From: an uncultured Aquimarina sp.
GTDB lineage: Bacteria > Bacteroidota > Bacteroidia > Flavobacteriales > Flavobacteriaceae
NCBI GenBank assembly: GCA_947498775.1
Contig: CANMLL010000022.1
Location: 26,893-90,892, forward strand
Length of the DNA stretch: 64,000 bases
Reading direction: 5' to 3'
Part shown: in pieces, positions 48,164-55,700 of the stretch
Numbering within the stretch: the first letter of the stretch is position 1
Layout: the number at the start of each line of letters is the position of its first letter
Program-made: the position numbers and the translations under genes
The notes under the pieces: model-generated
Seen by the model: the letters and a program-made list of their open reading frames with translations, nothing else
What the model was told of the DNA's origin: nothing
The model's database searches: none

Positions 48164-48199
48164 AACCGATAATCTGACTTTAGATTATCGGTTTATTTT
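48164..48199 (+). terminator. Terminator of the dcw cluster
   Basis: AACCGATAATC (48164-48174) and GATTATCGGTT (48183-48193) are exact complements, followed by a T-rich run. TATCTTCG at 48201-48208 may be the -7 element of yqeY. Confidence 0.88.
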
Positions 48200-48235
48200 T
48201 TATCTTCGCAATCCAATAGATCAAAATCAAGAATG

Positions 48236-48685
48236 ATGAGTTTACAACAGGAAGTAATGACGGCCATGAAAGAGGCTATGAAAGCCAAAGATGCTAATGC
48301 ATTAACCTCATTACGGGCGATAAAATCGGCTATTTTGTTGGCTCAGACAGAAAGTGGAGCAAAAGAAGAACTTACCGAGGATCAAGAACTAAAGCTATTG
48401 CAAAAACTAGTAAAACAGCGTAAGGATAGTGCCGCTATTTTTGCAGAGCAGGGCAGAGATGATTTGGCACAACCCGAATTGGATCAAGCTAAGGTAATTG
48501 AACAGTTTTTACCCGAACAATTAAGCGACGAAGAGATTGAGAAGGTAGTGGTAATGACTATTGATGATATTGGTGCATCTGGCATGAAAGATATGGGTAA
48601 AGTTATGGGCATCGTTTCCAAAGAACTTGCCGGAAAAGCAGATGGTAAAACTATTTCTGCCATTGTAAAAAATAAATTATCGTAA
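48236..48685 (+). CDS. GatB/YqeY domain protein
   Basis: The 149-residue protein matches YqeY, related to the C-terminal helical tail of the GatB amidotransferase subunit, with TSLRAIKSAI, ELTEDQELKLLQKLVKQRKDS and IEQFLPEQLSDEE. The ATG at 48233 is in frame as well. Role unknown; RNA binding has been suggested for the family. Confidence 0.93.
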   Translation: MSLQQEVMTAMKEAMKAKDANALTSLRAIKSAILLAQTESGAKEELTEDQELKLLQKLVKQRKDSAAIFAEQGRDDLAQPELDQAKVIEQFLPEQLSDEEIEKVVVMTIDDIGASGMKDMGKVMGIVSKELAGKADGKTISAIVKNKLS

Positions 48686-48699
48686 TTAACTAACATATT

Positions 48700-48995
48700 G
48701 GCCGTGTGGCGCAACTGAATACCTGCCTGCCGGCAGGCAGGGCGCTAAATTTGAGTTATGATTTTTTATGCATATGTTTTGAGAAGTGAAATTGATGGTA
48801 GATTGTATAAAGGGCATACCCCTAGGTTAAAAAAAAGAGTGGAGGAACATAATTTGGGTAAGACCAGATCAACGAAAGGATATCGACCTTGGATTTTGGT
48901 ATATTACGAAGAATTTGAAACTAGAGAAGAGGCAATCGATAGAGAAAAATATTTTAAAACTGGGATTGGAAGAGAATATTTAAAACAAAATATTA
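48700..48995 (+). repeat. Tandem unit 1: tRNA-Arg 5' part plus GIY-YIG gene
   Basis: The unit is exactly 296 bp and nearly identical to the next one. It begins with a 22-base copy of the tRNA-Arg 5' end (acceptor strand, D-stem, D-loop; one change, GGCCGTG for GGCCGCG). A 20-bp palindrome (48722-48741) follows in the D-loop, then GCGC as the second half of the D-stem, a decayed stretch TAAATTTGAG similar to the anticodon arm, and a GIY-YIG gene. Confidence 0.9.
48722..48741. repeat. 20-bp palindrome inside a tRNA-Arg D-loop copy
   Basis: CCTGCCTGCCGGCAGGCAGG is perfectly palindromic. It sits between the D-loop (AACTGAATA) and the closing D-stem GCGC of the truncated tRNA. The same insertion is present in unit 2 at 49018-49037 but not in the intact tRNA. 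Confidence 0.9.
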
Positions 48996-49057
48996 GGCCG
49001 CGTGGCGCAACTGAATACCTGCCTGCCGGCAGGCAGGGCGCTAAATTTGAGTTATGA
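48758..49057 (+). CDS. GIY-YIG nuclease-like protein, extended copy
   Basis: The 99-residue protein has the GIY-YIG pattern (YAYVL...LYKGHT), catalytic Arg in RLKKRVEEHN and Glu in EREKYFK-type context (EEAIDREKYFK). Its last part (RPRGATE and the following YLPAGRQGAKFEL) is read from the next tRNA-Arg fragment and its palindrome, because the palindrome removes the TAG stop. It overlaps the second copy by four bases (ATGA), so the two may be translated together. Small stand-alone GIY-YIG proteins of this kind are often annotated as UPF0213-like endonucleases; activity is unproven. Confidence 0.85.
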   Translation: MIFYAYVLRSEIDGRLYKGHTPRLKKRVEEHNLGKTRSTKGYRPWILVYYEEFETREEAIDREKYFKTGIGREYLKQNIRPRGATEYLPAGRQGAKFEL

Positions 49058-49291
49058 TTTTTTATGCATATGTTTTGAGAAGTGAAATTGATGGTAGATT
49101 GTATAAAGGGCATACCCATAGGTTAAAAAAAAGAGTGGAGGAACATAATTTGGGTAAGACCAGATCAACGAAGGGATATCGACCTTGGATTTTGGTATAT
49201 TACGAAGAATTTGAAACTAGAGAAGAGGCAATCGATAGAGAAAAATATTTTAAAACTGGGATTGGAAGAGAATATTTAAAACAAAATATTA
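48996..49291 (+). repeat. Tandem unit 2: tRNA-Arg 5' part plus GIY-YIG gene
   Basis: This second 296-bp unit starts with the unchanged 22-base tRNA-Arg 5' copy and differs from unit 1 at only a few positions (for example CCCATAGG for CCCCTAGG). It ends at the first base before the intact tRNA-Arg. Confidence 0.9.
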
Positions 49292-49314
49292 GGCCGCGTG
49301 GCGCAACTGAATAG
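49054..49314 (+). CDS. GIY-YIG nuclease-like protein whose end overlaps tRNA-Arg
   Basis: The 86-residue protein is the same as the first copy apart from one residue (His-Arg for Pro-Arg near residue 21) and ends RPRGATE. Those last codons and the stop are made by the first 23 bases of the intact tRNA-Arg gene; the stop TAG joins the D-loop to the D-stem. The core domain is complete (residues 1-78). A coding region that runs into a tRNA must be transcribed through it. Confidence 0.85.
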   Translation: MIFYAYVLRSEIDGRLYKGHTHRLKKRVEEHNLGKTRSTKGYRPWILVYYEEFETREEAIDREKYFKTGIGREYLKQNIRPRGATE

Positions 49315-49365
49315 CGCATCAGATTTCGGCTCTGAGGGTTGGGGGTTTGAATCCCTCCGCGGTCA
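49292..49365 (+). tRNA. tRNA-Arg(TCG)
   Basis: All arms fold: acceptor GGCCGCG/CGCGGTC (one G-T pair), D-stem GCGC/GCGC with a nine-base loop, anticodon stem TCAGA/TCTGA with loop TTTCGGC (anticodon TCG), variable GGGTT, T-stem GGGGG/CCCTC, discriminator A; 74 bases. CCA is not encoded. No promoter is evident directly upstream because two GIY-YIG units occupy that place. Confidence 0.95.
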
Positions 49366-49539
49366 CATCAAGCACAAAACCTGCAATGAAATTGCAGGTT
49401 TTTGTTATTCGGAAAAGATCAAAACGTAGTTTTGAATCTTTGGAGAATAACAAAAACTGTAAAGCGATAGCTTTGCTAGTTTTGTATTTGCAGTAGTGAG
49501 TTTAATGGGATCAACGGGAGTTAATCCCTCCGCGGTCAC
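49357..49539 (+). repeat. Left copy of the 183-bp direct repeat (island boundary)
   Basis: The copy matches 63721-63903 at an offset of exactly 14364 bases with three mismatches and no gap. It begins in the tRNA-Arg acceptor strand and ends with another CCCTCCGCGGTCAC, the tRNA 3' end. Between are three stem-loops: 49376-49403 (terminator), 49404-49451 and 49451-49484. Confidence 0.92.
49376..49403 (+). terminator. Terminator of tRNA-Arg
   Basis: AAAACCTGCAAT and ATTGCAGGTTTT are exact complements with a GAA loop, followed by T. Confidence 0.9.
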
Positions 49540-49545
49540 CACAGG

Positions 49546-49578
49546 GGACAAGTGAAATTTTCACTTGTCCTTTTTTTT
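49546..49578 (+). terminator. Terminator at the left edge of the island
   Basis: GGACAAGTGAAA and TTTCACTTGTCC are exact complements with one loop base, followed by eight T. It follows the second tRNA-Arg 3' end. Confidence 0.92.
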
Positions 49579-49722
49579 ATTTTAATTATTGGTAATCAGT
49601 GTTTTAAGTTAATTCTGTTTGGGTTCGGAAAAATCTGATTAAATCTTAATTTAAGTAAAATTGAATTTAAATAATTGATTTTTAGTATTTTAAGGGGTTT
49701 AAGTCCTTTTAGAGGTCACATT

Positions 49723-49881
49723 ATGGAAAAGAAGTTGGGCATCGAGTATCGTAGAAAAGTTTTAGAAAAATCTGGTAAAGAAAACCTTACTGATGAGCAA
49801 GTTGAACGTATCCGAGATGCTCTATATGTAATCGCTGATGTTCAGATAAATCATTCTAAATCTAAGAATAGGTTTGAATAG
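49723..49881 (+). CDS. Small protein of unknown function
   Basis: The start at 49723 gives 52 charged residues (MEKKLGIEYRRKVLEKSGKE...), mostly helical by composition. An in-frame non-ATG start at 49675 would add 16. I do not recognise a family. The helix-rich charged look would fit a small DNA-binding or antitoxin-like protein, but no motif proves it. It is the first frame inside the island. Confidence 0.45.
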   Translation: MEKKLGIEYRRKVLEKSGKENLTDEQVERIRDALYVIADVQINHSKSKNRFE

Positions 49882-50111
49882 CAAAATCATAATAATTATA
49901 AGAAATGGATATATTTTTAATAGGAAAGATTGAAATATCTAATCATTCTATTGACAATTTATTTAAATTGGAAGCATTTTTAAAACCCATTCTACATTAT
50001 TAATAGCTTCATACAGGTTACGCGCTCCTATTTACTTTCATTAATACTAAAATCTTATCCTATTATATCTTTGCTAAGTACTATGGCATAAATTCTTCAA
50101 TTGAAATTGAA

Positions 50112-50570
50112 GTGGCTAATGGCGATAAAACAATTATCTCAATCGCAACTGGAAATAAAAGCTTTACGATGTTAGTTGTAGCTCTAAAAATTGCGGGACT
50201 TATAGAAGCACTTAGTAGTGAAGGTCCTTTTACCTTTTTTGCTCCGGTAAATGATCATTTTCTTAAAACACCCATAGGTAGATTGAGAATTGTGGCAATG
50301 TTAGAAGGCATTTCATTACTGATTCTTATATTCATCGGCTTGCCTTTGAAATATATAATGAATATTCCGGAAGTCGTTAAGACTATTGGTCCTATTCATG
50401 GTGCCTTGTTTCCTCTTTATCTGTTTTTGACACTAGGTGTGGCTACAGAATATAGCTGGAAAGGAATTATTATATTAAAAGTCTCGTTGGCTTCTCTTAT
50501 TCCCTTTGGTACGTTTTATGCCGACCAAAAATTTTTGAGACCTATTCACAAAAAGGAAGGAAATAAATAG
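50112..50570 (+). CDS. Chimeric gene: fasciclin fragment joined to DUF3817 membrane protein
   Basis: From the GTG start, residues about 1-50 match the beginning of a fasciclin domain (KTIISIATGNKSFTMLVVAL...GPFTFFAPVNDHF) without its export signal. From LKTPIGRLRIVAMLEG (about residue 51) to the end it matches DUF3817, a small integral membrane family with three to four helices. The join is in frame but the two families do not normally occur together, so a deletion is likely. The membrane part may still be made. Confidence 0.65.
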   Translation: MANGDKTIISIATGNKSFTMLVVALKIAGLIEALSSEGPFTFFAPVNDHFLKTPIGRLRIVAMLEGISLLILIFIGLPLKYIMNIPEVVKTIGPIHGALFPLYLFLTLGVATEYSWKGIIILKVSLASLIPFGTFYADQKFLRPIHKKEGNK

Positions 50571-51111
50571 CATTTAGTTTGTTCGTTCAAATTGGATATA
50601 AAAAGGTCATTTACCTTTCATTAAATCTTTTGAAATAATTGAAATCTTCACAAAAGGTAATCTAAACCTTATGTTTTAGAAATTGGTAATCAAAACAAAC
50701 CAATTCGGTAAATTTCCTTTCATTTTGCTGAAAATTGAACATCGGAAAAAGAGCTCTATTTGAAAAAATCTTAGACACAGTACCCAATTTCAGCATTTCA
50801 TTCCGTTAATTCTTCTCGACACTTTGGAAATAAACACTACATTTCCAAGCCAAAATTAAAAGAGAATTTCCCGAAGAAAACCAACATTTTTCCAGCGCTG
50901 TTTTAGCAGTTAATTTTGAGTGGGTTTACGAAGTAAGAGCAATTTTCAAATAGTTTTATCTTCTTGTTTCGATAGCTTTCGAAGCATATAACTTCTGCAA
51001 ATTATTCTTATTAAGTTGATTCTTAGATCTGAACACAACAACCTTATATTCTAACACAAACTTCTTTATGTTCTTTCTCAACTTTGTACAAGAAATATAT
51101 AACAGAAAGAA
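50571..51111. other. 541-bp stretch without a recognisable gene
   Basis: Only short frames interrupted by stops are present on both strands. It may hold a decayed gene. The last 50 bases contain AACTTTG (51080-51086), a possible -7 element for the next gene. Confidence 0.5.
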
Positions 51112-52002
51112 ATGAAAATAATTGTCACCGGATCATTAGGCAATATAAGTAAACACCTAACAGAAGAATTGGTAAACGAAGGACATTCGGTTGTCGTGAT
51201 ATGTAGCAGTCCAGAACGAAAAAAGCAAATAGAGAATCTTGGGGTAAAAGCAGCTATTGGCAAGCTGGAGGATGAAGCCTTTGTTGTAGATACTTTTAAA
51301 GGCGCTGATGCTGTATACGGGATGGTGCCCCCTAGCTATGACAAACCCGATATGATTTCTACCTACCGTACCATTGCGTCTAATTATGCCAAAGCCATTA
51401 CCAAAAATAAAGTAAAAAGAATGGTAGCTCTCAGCAGTTTCGGAGCCCATTTAAGCGAAGGAACGGGGAATATTTTAGGAGCCCATCATTTTGAAGAGAT
51501 TCTGAGAGGTATCACTAATGTAAAATTGACTATCATGCGACCTACGTACTTCTATTATAACTTCTTAAATTATTTGGATAGGATCAAAGCTTCCAAAGCT
51601 ATTTATGTCAATTATGGGGGAGATAATCGAAAGATTCCGCTAGTATCTCCCAAAGATATTGCCAGCGCCATTGCCGAAGAACTTCAAAAACCTGAGGCTA
51701 TCACACCCATACAATATGTGGTAAGTGAGGAGCTTACGACTTCGGAAATAACAGATATTCTTGGGAAAGCAATTGATAAAAACATCAAATGGCATCTAAT
51801 TTCTGATAAAGAAATGAAAAAAGAGTTAAAACAAAACGGAATGCCTGAAAAACTAGCCGCATCTATCACAGAAATGTTCTCAGCAATGCATCAGGGAAAG
51901 TTAGCAGCACATTATATAGAAAATAAACCTTCAGTTTTTGGTAAAGTAAAACTCAAGGAGTTTGCACGAGAAGATTTTGTGACTGCTTATCATAAAGCAT
52001 AA
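51112..52002 (+). CDS. NmrA-type NAD(P)-binding protein
   Basis: The 296-residue protein is an atypical short-chain dehydrogenase: the Rossmann motif is VTGSLGNISKHL near the start, followed by ALSSFGAHLSEGTG in the middle and a C-terminal part with KDIASAIAEEL. Members bind NAD(P)H and often sense redox state or reduce quinones. First gene of a run with cupin, DoxX, SDR and AraC genes on the same strand. Confidence 0.88.
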   Translation: MKIIVTGSLGNISKHLTEELVNEGHSVVVICSSPERKKQIENLGVKAAIGKLEDEAFVVDTFKGADAVYGMVPPSYDKPDMISTYRTIASNYAKAITKNKVKRMVALSSFGAHLSEGTGNILGAHHFEEILRGITNVKLTIMRPTYFYYNFLNYLDRIKASKAIYVNYGGDNRKIPLVSPKDIASAIAEELQKPEAITPIQYVVSEELTTSEITDILGKAIDKNIKWHLISDKEMKKELKQNGMPEKLAASITEMFSAMHQGKLAAHYIENKPSVFGKVKLKEFAREDFVTAYHKA

Positions 52003-52050
52003 AATAAATTGGTTTAACTAAATCAAAAATCATTGAAATAAAATATAGTT

Positions 52051-52572
52051 ATGAAAATTAAAGTATTGAAAAGTAACATGATGAGTAATGCTTTTATTCT
52101 GTTTATTTTGATTTGTTTTCTACGTCTAAAGGGAGCAGCTCAAAACGTACAATCAGTATCATCTGATAAAAATGATTCTGGACTTATATTGATACCCTTA
52201 AACGATGCGTTTGATTATAAATTTCAGCCTTTGTATGCCAACAGGCCGAATGGACCTTATTTCCATGTTTTAGAAGGTGATCCCAGAAGTAAACCTTCGT
52301 ATACCGTATTTAGATATAGCCAGAACTATACAGGAAGCGGAAAATTTCACGCCCATACGCATAATTATCGGTTGTGGTTGGTAGAAGGTGCTTTAAAACA
52401 TTGGGATGAGAAAGGTAGTGAAGAAACTGCAACGGTTCTTACGCCCGGTTCCTATTTGTACCAGCCCGCCAACCAGTTGCATGCAGCCAATTGTCTTTCG
52501 AAGCGATGTACGGCTTATGTATTATTTGATGGTCCGGTAAAAACGTATTATGCGGATGATGAAGATCATTGA
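52051..52572 (+). CDS. Secreted cupin-domain protein
   Basis: The 173-residue protein has a signal peptide (about 1-30, to GAAQ). The cupin metal-binding histidines are in FHAHTHNYRLWLVEGAL and near QLHAANCL. A metal-dependent role in the periplasm is likely; the substrate is unknown. It lies 48 bases after the NmrA-type gene. Confidence 0.82.
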   Translation: MKIKVLKSNMMSNAFILFILICFLRLKGAAQNVQSVSSDKNDSGLILIPLNDAFDYKFQPLYANRPNGPYFHVLEGDPRSKPSYTVFRYSQNYTGSGKFHAHTHNYRLWLVEGALKHWDEKGSEETATVLTPGSYLYQPANQLHAANCLSKRCTAYVLFDGPVKTYYADDEDH

Positions 52573-52608
52573 AAATAGGAAGCGAACCTAAAGATTACTA
52601 ATACTATT

Positions 52609-53037
52609 ATGATGAAAGCAGATCTACTATTAAAACCCCTTGTCTCAACCGATATCGTTTTATTGATTCTGAGGTTTGGAACTGGATTATTACTATTTGT
52701 AAATCATGGACTGGAAAAAATATTGAGATTCAATCAAATGTTAGAGATATTTCCGGATCCTCTAGGAGTTAGCCCGGTAGTTAGCCTAGTCTTTGCATCG
52801 ATAGCAGATGTTCTTTGTTCCGTATTACTTATGTTAGGATTTTTAACCCGAGTGAGTTCATTCCTGGTTTTCGTAAACTTAATAGTTGCATTTATCTTTG
52901 TTCACCATAGTAAAGTAGGCGAAATTCATGGCGAATTGATTATCTTATACACAATTGCTATGGCAATTATCTTCTTTTACGGTCCAGGGAGTATTAGTGT
53001 AGATAAAATAGTAAGTACAAAAAACACCATACTATGA
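52609..53037 (+). CDS. DoxX-family membrane protein
   Basis: The 142-residue protein has four membrane helices and the DoxX pattern (RFGTGLLLFVNHGLEKI, then ADVLCSVLLMLGFLTR). Members act in quinone or thiol redox at the membrane. It overlaps the following SDR gene by four bases. Confidence 0.88.
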   Translation: MMKADLLLKPLVSTDIVLLILRFGTGLLLFVNHGLEKILRFNQMLEIFPDPLGVSPVVSLVFASIADVLCSVLLMLGFLTRVSSFLVFVNLIVAFIFVHHSKVGEIHGELIILYTIAMAIIFFYGPGSISVDKIVSTKNTIL

Positions 53038-53798
53038 AAAAGATATTTATAACCGGTTCGACGGATGGTCTTGGTTTTATGGCGGCTGAACGGTTGATTA
53101 AAATGGGACATAACATTATTTTACATGCTCGAAATGAAGAAAAGGCACAGAGGGTTTTTCAAAAACTACCGCAAGCTTTTTCTGTAGTGGTAGGAGATCT
53201 ATCCAGTATGGCTCAAACCCAAGAAATAGCGAAACAGGTGAACGCTCTGGGAGTAATGAATAGTATAATACATAATGCGGGTTTGGGTTTTCAAGAATCG
53301 CATAAACTAACCGAAGATGGTCTTCCACACATCTTTGCCATCAATAGTTTAGCACCTTATATGCTTACGTGTTTAGTTCATAAACCCAAACGCTTGATTT
53401 ATACAAGTTCTGGTATGCACGAAGGAGGGGATACGACACTTAAGGATCTGCTATGGAAAACAAAACGGTGGAATGCTTCTCAGGCGTATTCGGATACGAA
53501 GCTACAGAATATTTTATTAACTTTTGCCGTTGCCAGATATTACCCAGAAATTTATAGTAATGTGGTATCGCCGGGCTGGGTAGCTACAAAGATGGGTGGA
53601 GCACACGCTCCGGACAATTTGGGTAAAGCTCCCGAAACACAGGTTTGGCTGGCTTCATCTGATGCCAAAGAAGTTCAAGTTTCAGGTCAATTTTTATACC
53701 ATAAAAAACCAAAACACTATTTAAAAGAAGCAAGTGATCCTATTTTACAGGATAAATTCATAAATTTTTGTAAATCGTTAAGCGGTTTGGAACTTTAA
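53034..53798 (+). CDS. Short-chain dehydrogenase/reductase
   Basis: The 254-residue protein has the cofactor motif TGSTDGLG, the HNAG strand, catalytic Ser near YTSSG and the YxxxK pair (AYSDTK), then PGWVATKMGG. It is a classical SDR. It is translated with DoxX (four-base overlap) and followed by an AraC regulator. Confidence 0.9.
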   Translation: MKKIFITGSTDGLGFMAAERLIKMGHNIILHARNEEKAQRVFQKLPQAFSVVVGDLSSMAQTQEIAKQVNALGVMNSIIHNAGLGFQESHKLTEDGLPHIFAINSLAPYMLTCLVHKPKRLIYTSSGMHEGGDTTLKDLLWKTKRWNASQAYSDTKLQNILLTFAVARYYPEIYSNVVSPGWVATKMGGAHAPDNLGKAPETQVWLASSDAKEVQVSGQFLYHKKPKHYLKEASDPILQDKFINFCKSLSGLEL

Positions 53799-53834
53799 CA
53801 ACTTCAGATTATCTTTCCTTTATAAATTTTCTTC

Positions 53835-54746
53835 ATGTCCAAAGAAATCCATCATTTTAAAACAATCAGTCAATACCATGCCTTTAGAGGGCTATCTGGG
53901 TCAGCACATCCACTTATCAGTGTGTTACGTATTGAAAATATTACTGAATTACGAGACGATGAGCCTACGCAAATGATTCACGATTTTTATATGGTTGCCC
54001 TGAAGAAAAATGTAAATGCTACGATGCAATATGGACAGCGCGAATATGATTTTAATAAAGGCAAAATGCTTTTTGTAGCACCCAATCAGGTGTATTCCAT
54101 TCAGGCAAAGAATAAGCTAACGCATTCTGGCTGGCTATTGATGGTACATCCTGACTTTTTTTGGAATACTACGCTCGGCAAAAAAATTAAACACTATGAT
54201 TACTTTGATTATGCGGTTAGTGAAGCACTATTTCTCTCAGAGAAAGAAGAAAGATCAATAGTCAGTATTTTACAAACTATTGAAGAAGAATACCATTCAA
54301 ACATTGATCAATTTAGCAAACCAGTCATTGTTTCCCAAATTGAAACCTTATTAAATTATTCGGACAGATTTTACCATCGGCAGTTTATTACACGGGAAAA
54401 GGAAAATCATCAGATCCTAACACGACTTGAAAAAATACTAACAAACTATTTTAATAGGGAAAATCTTAGCGAAGAGGGACTGCCTTCCGTTTCAAGTATT
54501 GCTTATTCTCTAAATGTATCACCGAATTACCTAAGTGGATTACTTAGCGTCTTAACCGGAAAAAGTACCCAACAACACATTCATGAAAAACTGATTGAAA
54601 AAGCAAAGGAAAAATTATCGATTAGTAAAAAATCCATCAGCGAAATCGCTTATGAACTAGGCTTTGAATATTCACAATCGTTTAGCAAACTGTTTAAATT
54701 AAAAACGGGTCAAACCCCATCAGAATTTAAGAAATTCTACAATTGA
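53835..54746 (+). CDS. AraC-family transcriptional regulator
   Basis: The 303-residue regulator has an N-terminal cupin-like ligand domain and two C-terminal helix-turn-helix motifs (about 205-300; SSIAYSLNVSPNYLSGLL and ISEIAYELGFEYSQSFSKLFK). It follows the SDR gene by 36 bases and probably controls the NmrA-cupin-DoxX-SDR run. Confidence 0.92.
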   Translation: MSKEIHHFKTISQYHAFRGLSGSAHPLISVLRIENITELRDDEPTQMIHDFYMVALKKNVNATMQYGQREYDFNKGKMLFVAPNQVYSIQAKNKLTHSGWLLMVHPDFFWNTTLGKKIKHYDYFDYAVSEALFLSEKEERSIVSILQTIEEEYHSNIDQFSKPVIVSQIETLLNYSDRFYHRQFITREKENHQILTRLEKILTNYFNRENLSEEGLPSVSSIAYSLNVSPNYLSGLLSVLTGKSTQQHIHEKLIEKAKEKLSISKKSISEIAYELGFEYSQSFSKLFKLKTGQTPSEFKKFYN

Positions 54747-54852
54747 ATGAATCATCTTGTTAAAACCTCACCCCTTAAAACTGCTTACATATAAGATACT
54801 ATTGGCTCTTTTCTTAAATTATAAAAGCTTCAATCAATAGTTTTAGTTATAG

Positions 54853-55099
54853 TCATAACTCAGATTTAGACTTCCAAAACCTTTCTCGATGGACCAAACC
54901 CCAGTCAATCATAGCATCTATCGATGTGGTCAGGTTCTTACCCGATTCGGTCAAATTATATTCAATAAGCACAGGTGTTTGGTTATAGACTTGGCGTTCT
55001 ACAATACTATTGATTTCCAATTCTTTCAATTCCTTTGAGAGCATTCTTGGCGATATTCGATCTATGCTTATCTGTAAATCCTTAAATCGATTATTCCCA
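54853..55099 (-). pseudogene. HxlR-family regulator, N-terminus deleted
   Basis: The minus strand codes the C-terminal two thirds of an HxlR winged helix: SGNNRFKDLQ, ISPRMLSKELKELE, LIEYNLTESGKNL, then WGLVHRERFWKS and stop. Homology begins abruptly at about 55099, where a plus-strand NmrA/QorB fragment begins. A divergent HxlR-oxidoreductase pair is a common arrangement, so one deletion removed both 5' ends and the promoter region. Confidence 0.8.
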
Positions 55100-55600
55100 C
55101 TTAAGGACGAACAGTTTTTAAAAGAAAGCGGTATCGACTATACCATACTTCAGAGTGGAATCTACATGGAAATGATTCCAATTTTTACAGGAGAGAAGGT
55201 TACAGACAAAGGTATCATTTTGCTTCCTGCAGAAGAAGGCAAAGCCAGTTGGGTATTAAGGGACAAGCTAGCTGAAGCAGCTGCCCACATATTTTGTACA
55301 TCTGGTCACAAGAATAAAACCTATCCACTGACAAATACGGAAGCAGTTTCATTTAAAGAAATAGCAAAAAATTTATCTATTATATTAAAAAAAGATATTT
55401 ATTATAAATCGCCATCCGTCGAAGAATTTGAGACCATCCTAAAAAATGCTGAAGTACCTGAAGTTTATAGAGGGATTTTTACAATGTGGGCAAAAGCTCT
55501 TGCACAAAAAACATTGGAACTTGAGCAAGATACGTTAACTACTTTTCTGGGTAGAAAACCAAAAACAGTTAAAGAGTTTCTTAAGACCACTTATTCTTGA
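55097..55600 (+). pseudogene. NmrA/QorB-type oxidoreductase, N-terminus deleted
   Basis: The frame from about 55097 codes PLKDEQFLKESGIDYTILQ and the substrate half of a QorB-like NAD(P)H:quinone reductase, ending in KTVKEFLKTTYS. The Rossmann cofactor half is missing. The frame is open upstream to 55010, but those codons are the antisense of the HxlR remnant. About 165 residues remain, so no cofactor binding is expected. Confidence 0.8.
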
Positions 55601-55660
55601 GTCATAATTTATTGATACAATTGAATAGATAATTCGCAATAACTAATAAAATTTATAAAT

Positions 55661-55700
55661 TAGAATAAAAATATGAATATTTATTCATATTTTTATTCTA
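55661..55700 (+). promoter_or_regulatory. 40-bp palindromic operator in front of tetR
   Basis: Two exact complementary 18-base arms (55661-55678 and 55683-55700) surround ATTT; the centre is ATGAAT-N4-ATTCAT. The right arm ends one base before the tetR ATG. The core recurs at 56284-56299 in front of the hydrolase gene. Confidence 0.88.

Noticed and set aside
32000..48700. Missing murB and ddl in the dcw cluster as a sign of rearrangement
   Set aside because: These genes are commonly located elsewhere in Bacteroidota; the cluster order is otherwise regular.
55010..55600. 196-codon frame as one intact gene
   Set aside because: Its first 29 codons are the antisense of the HxlR remnant; only the part from about 55097 has family similarity, and it lacks the cofactor half.
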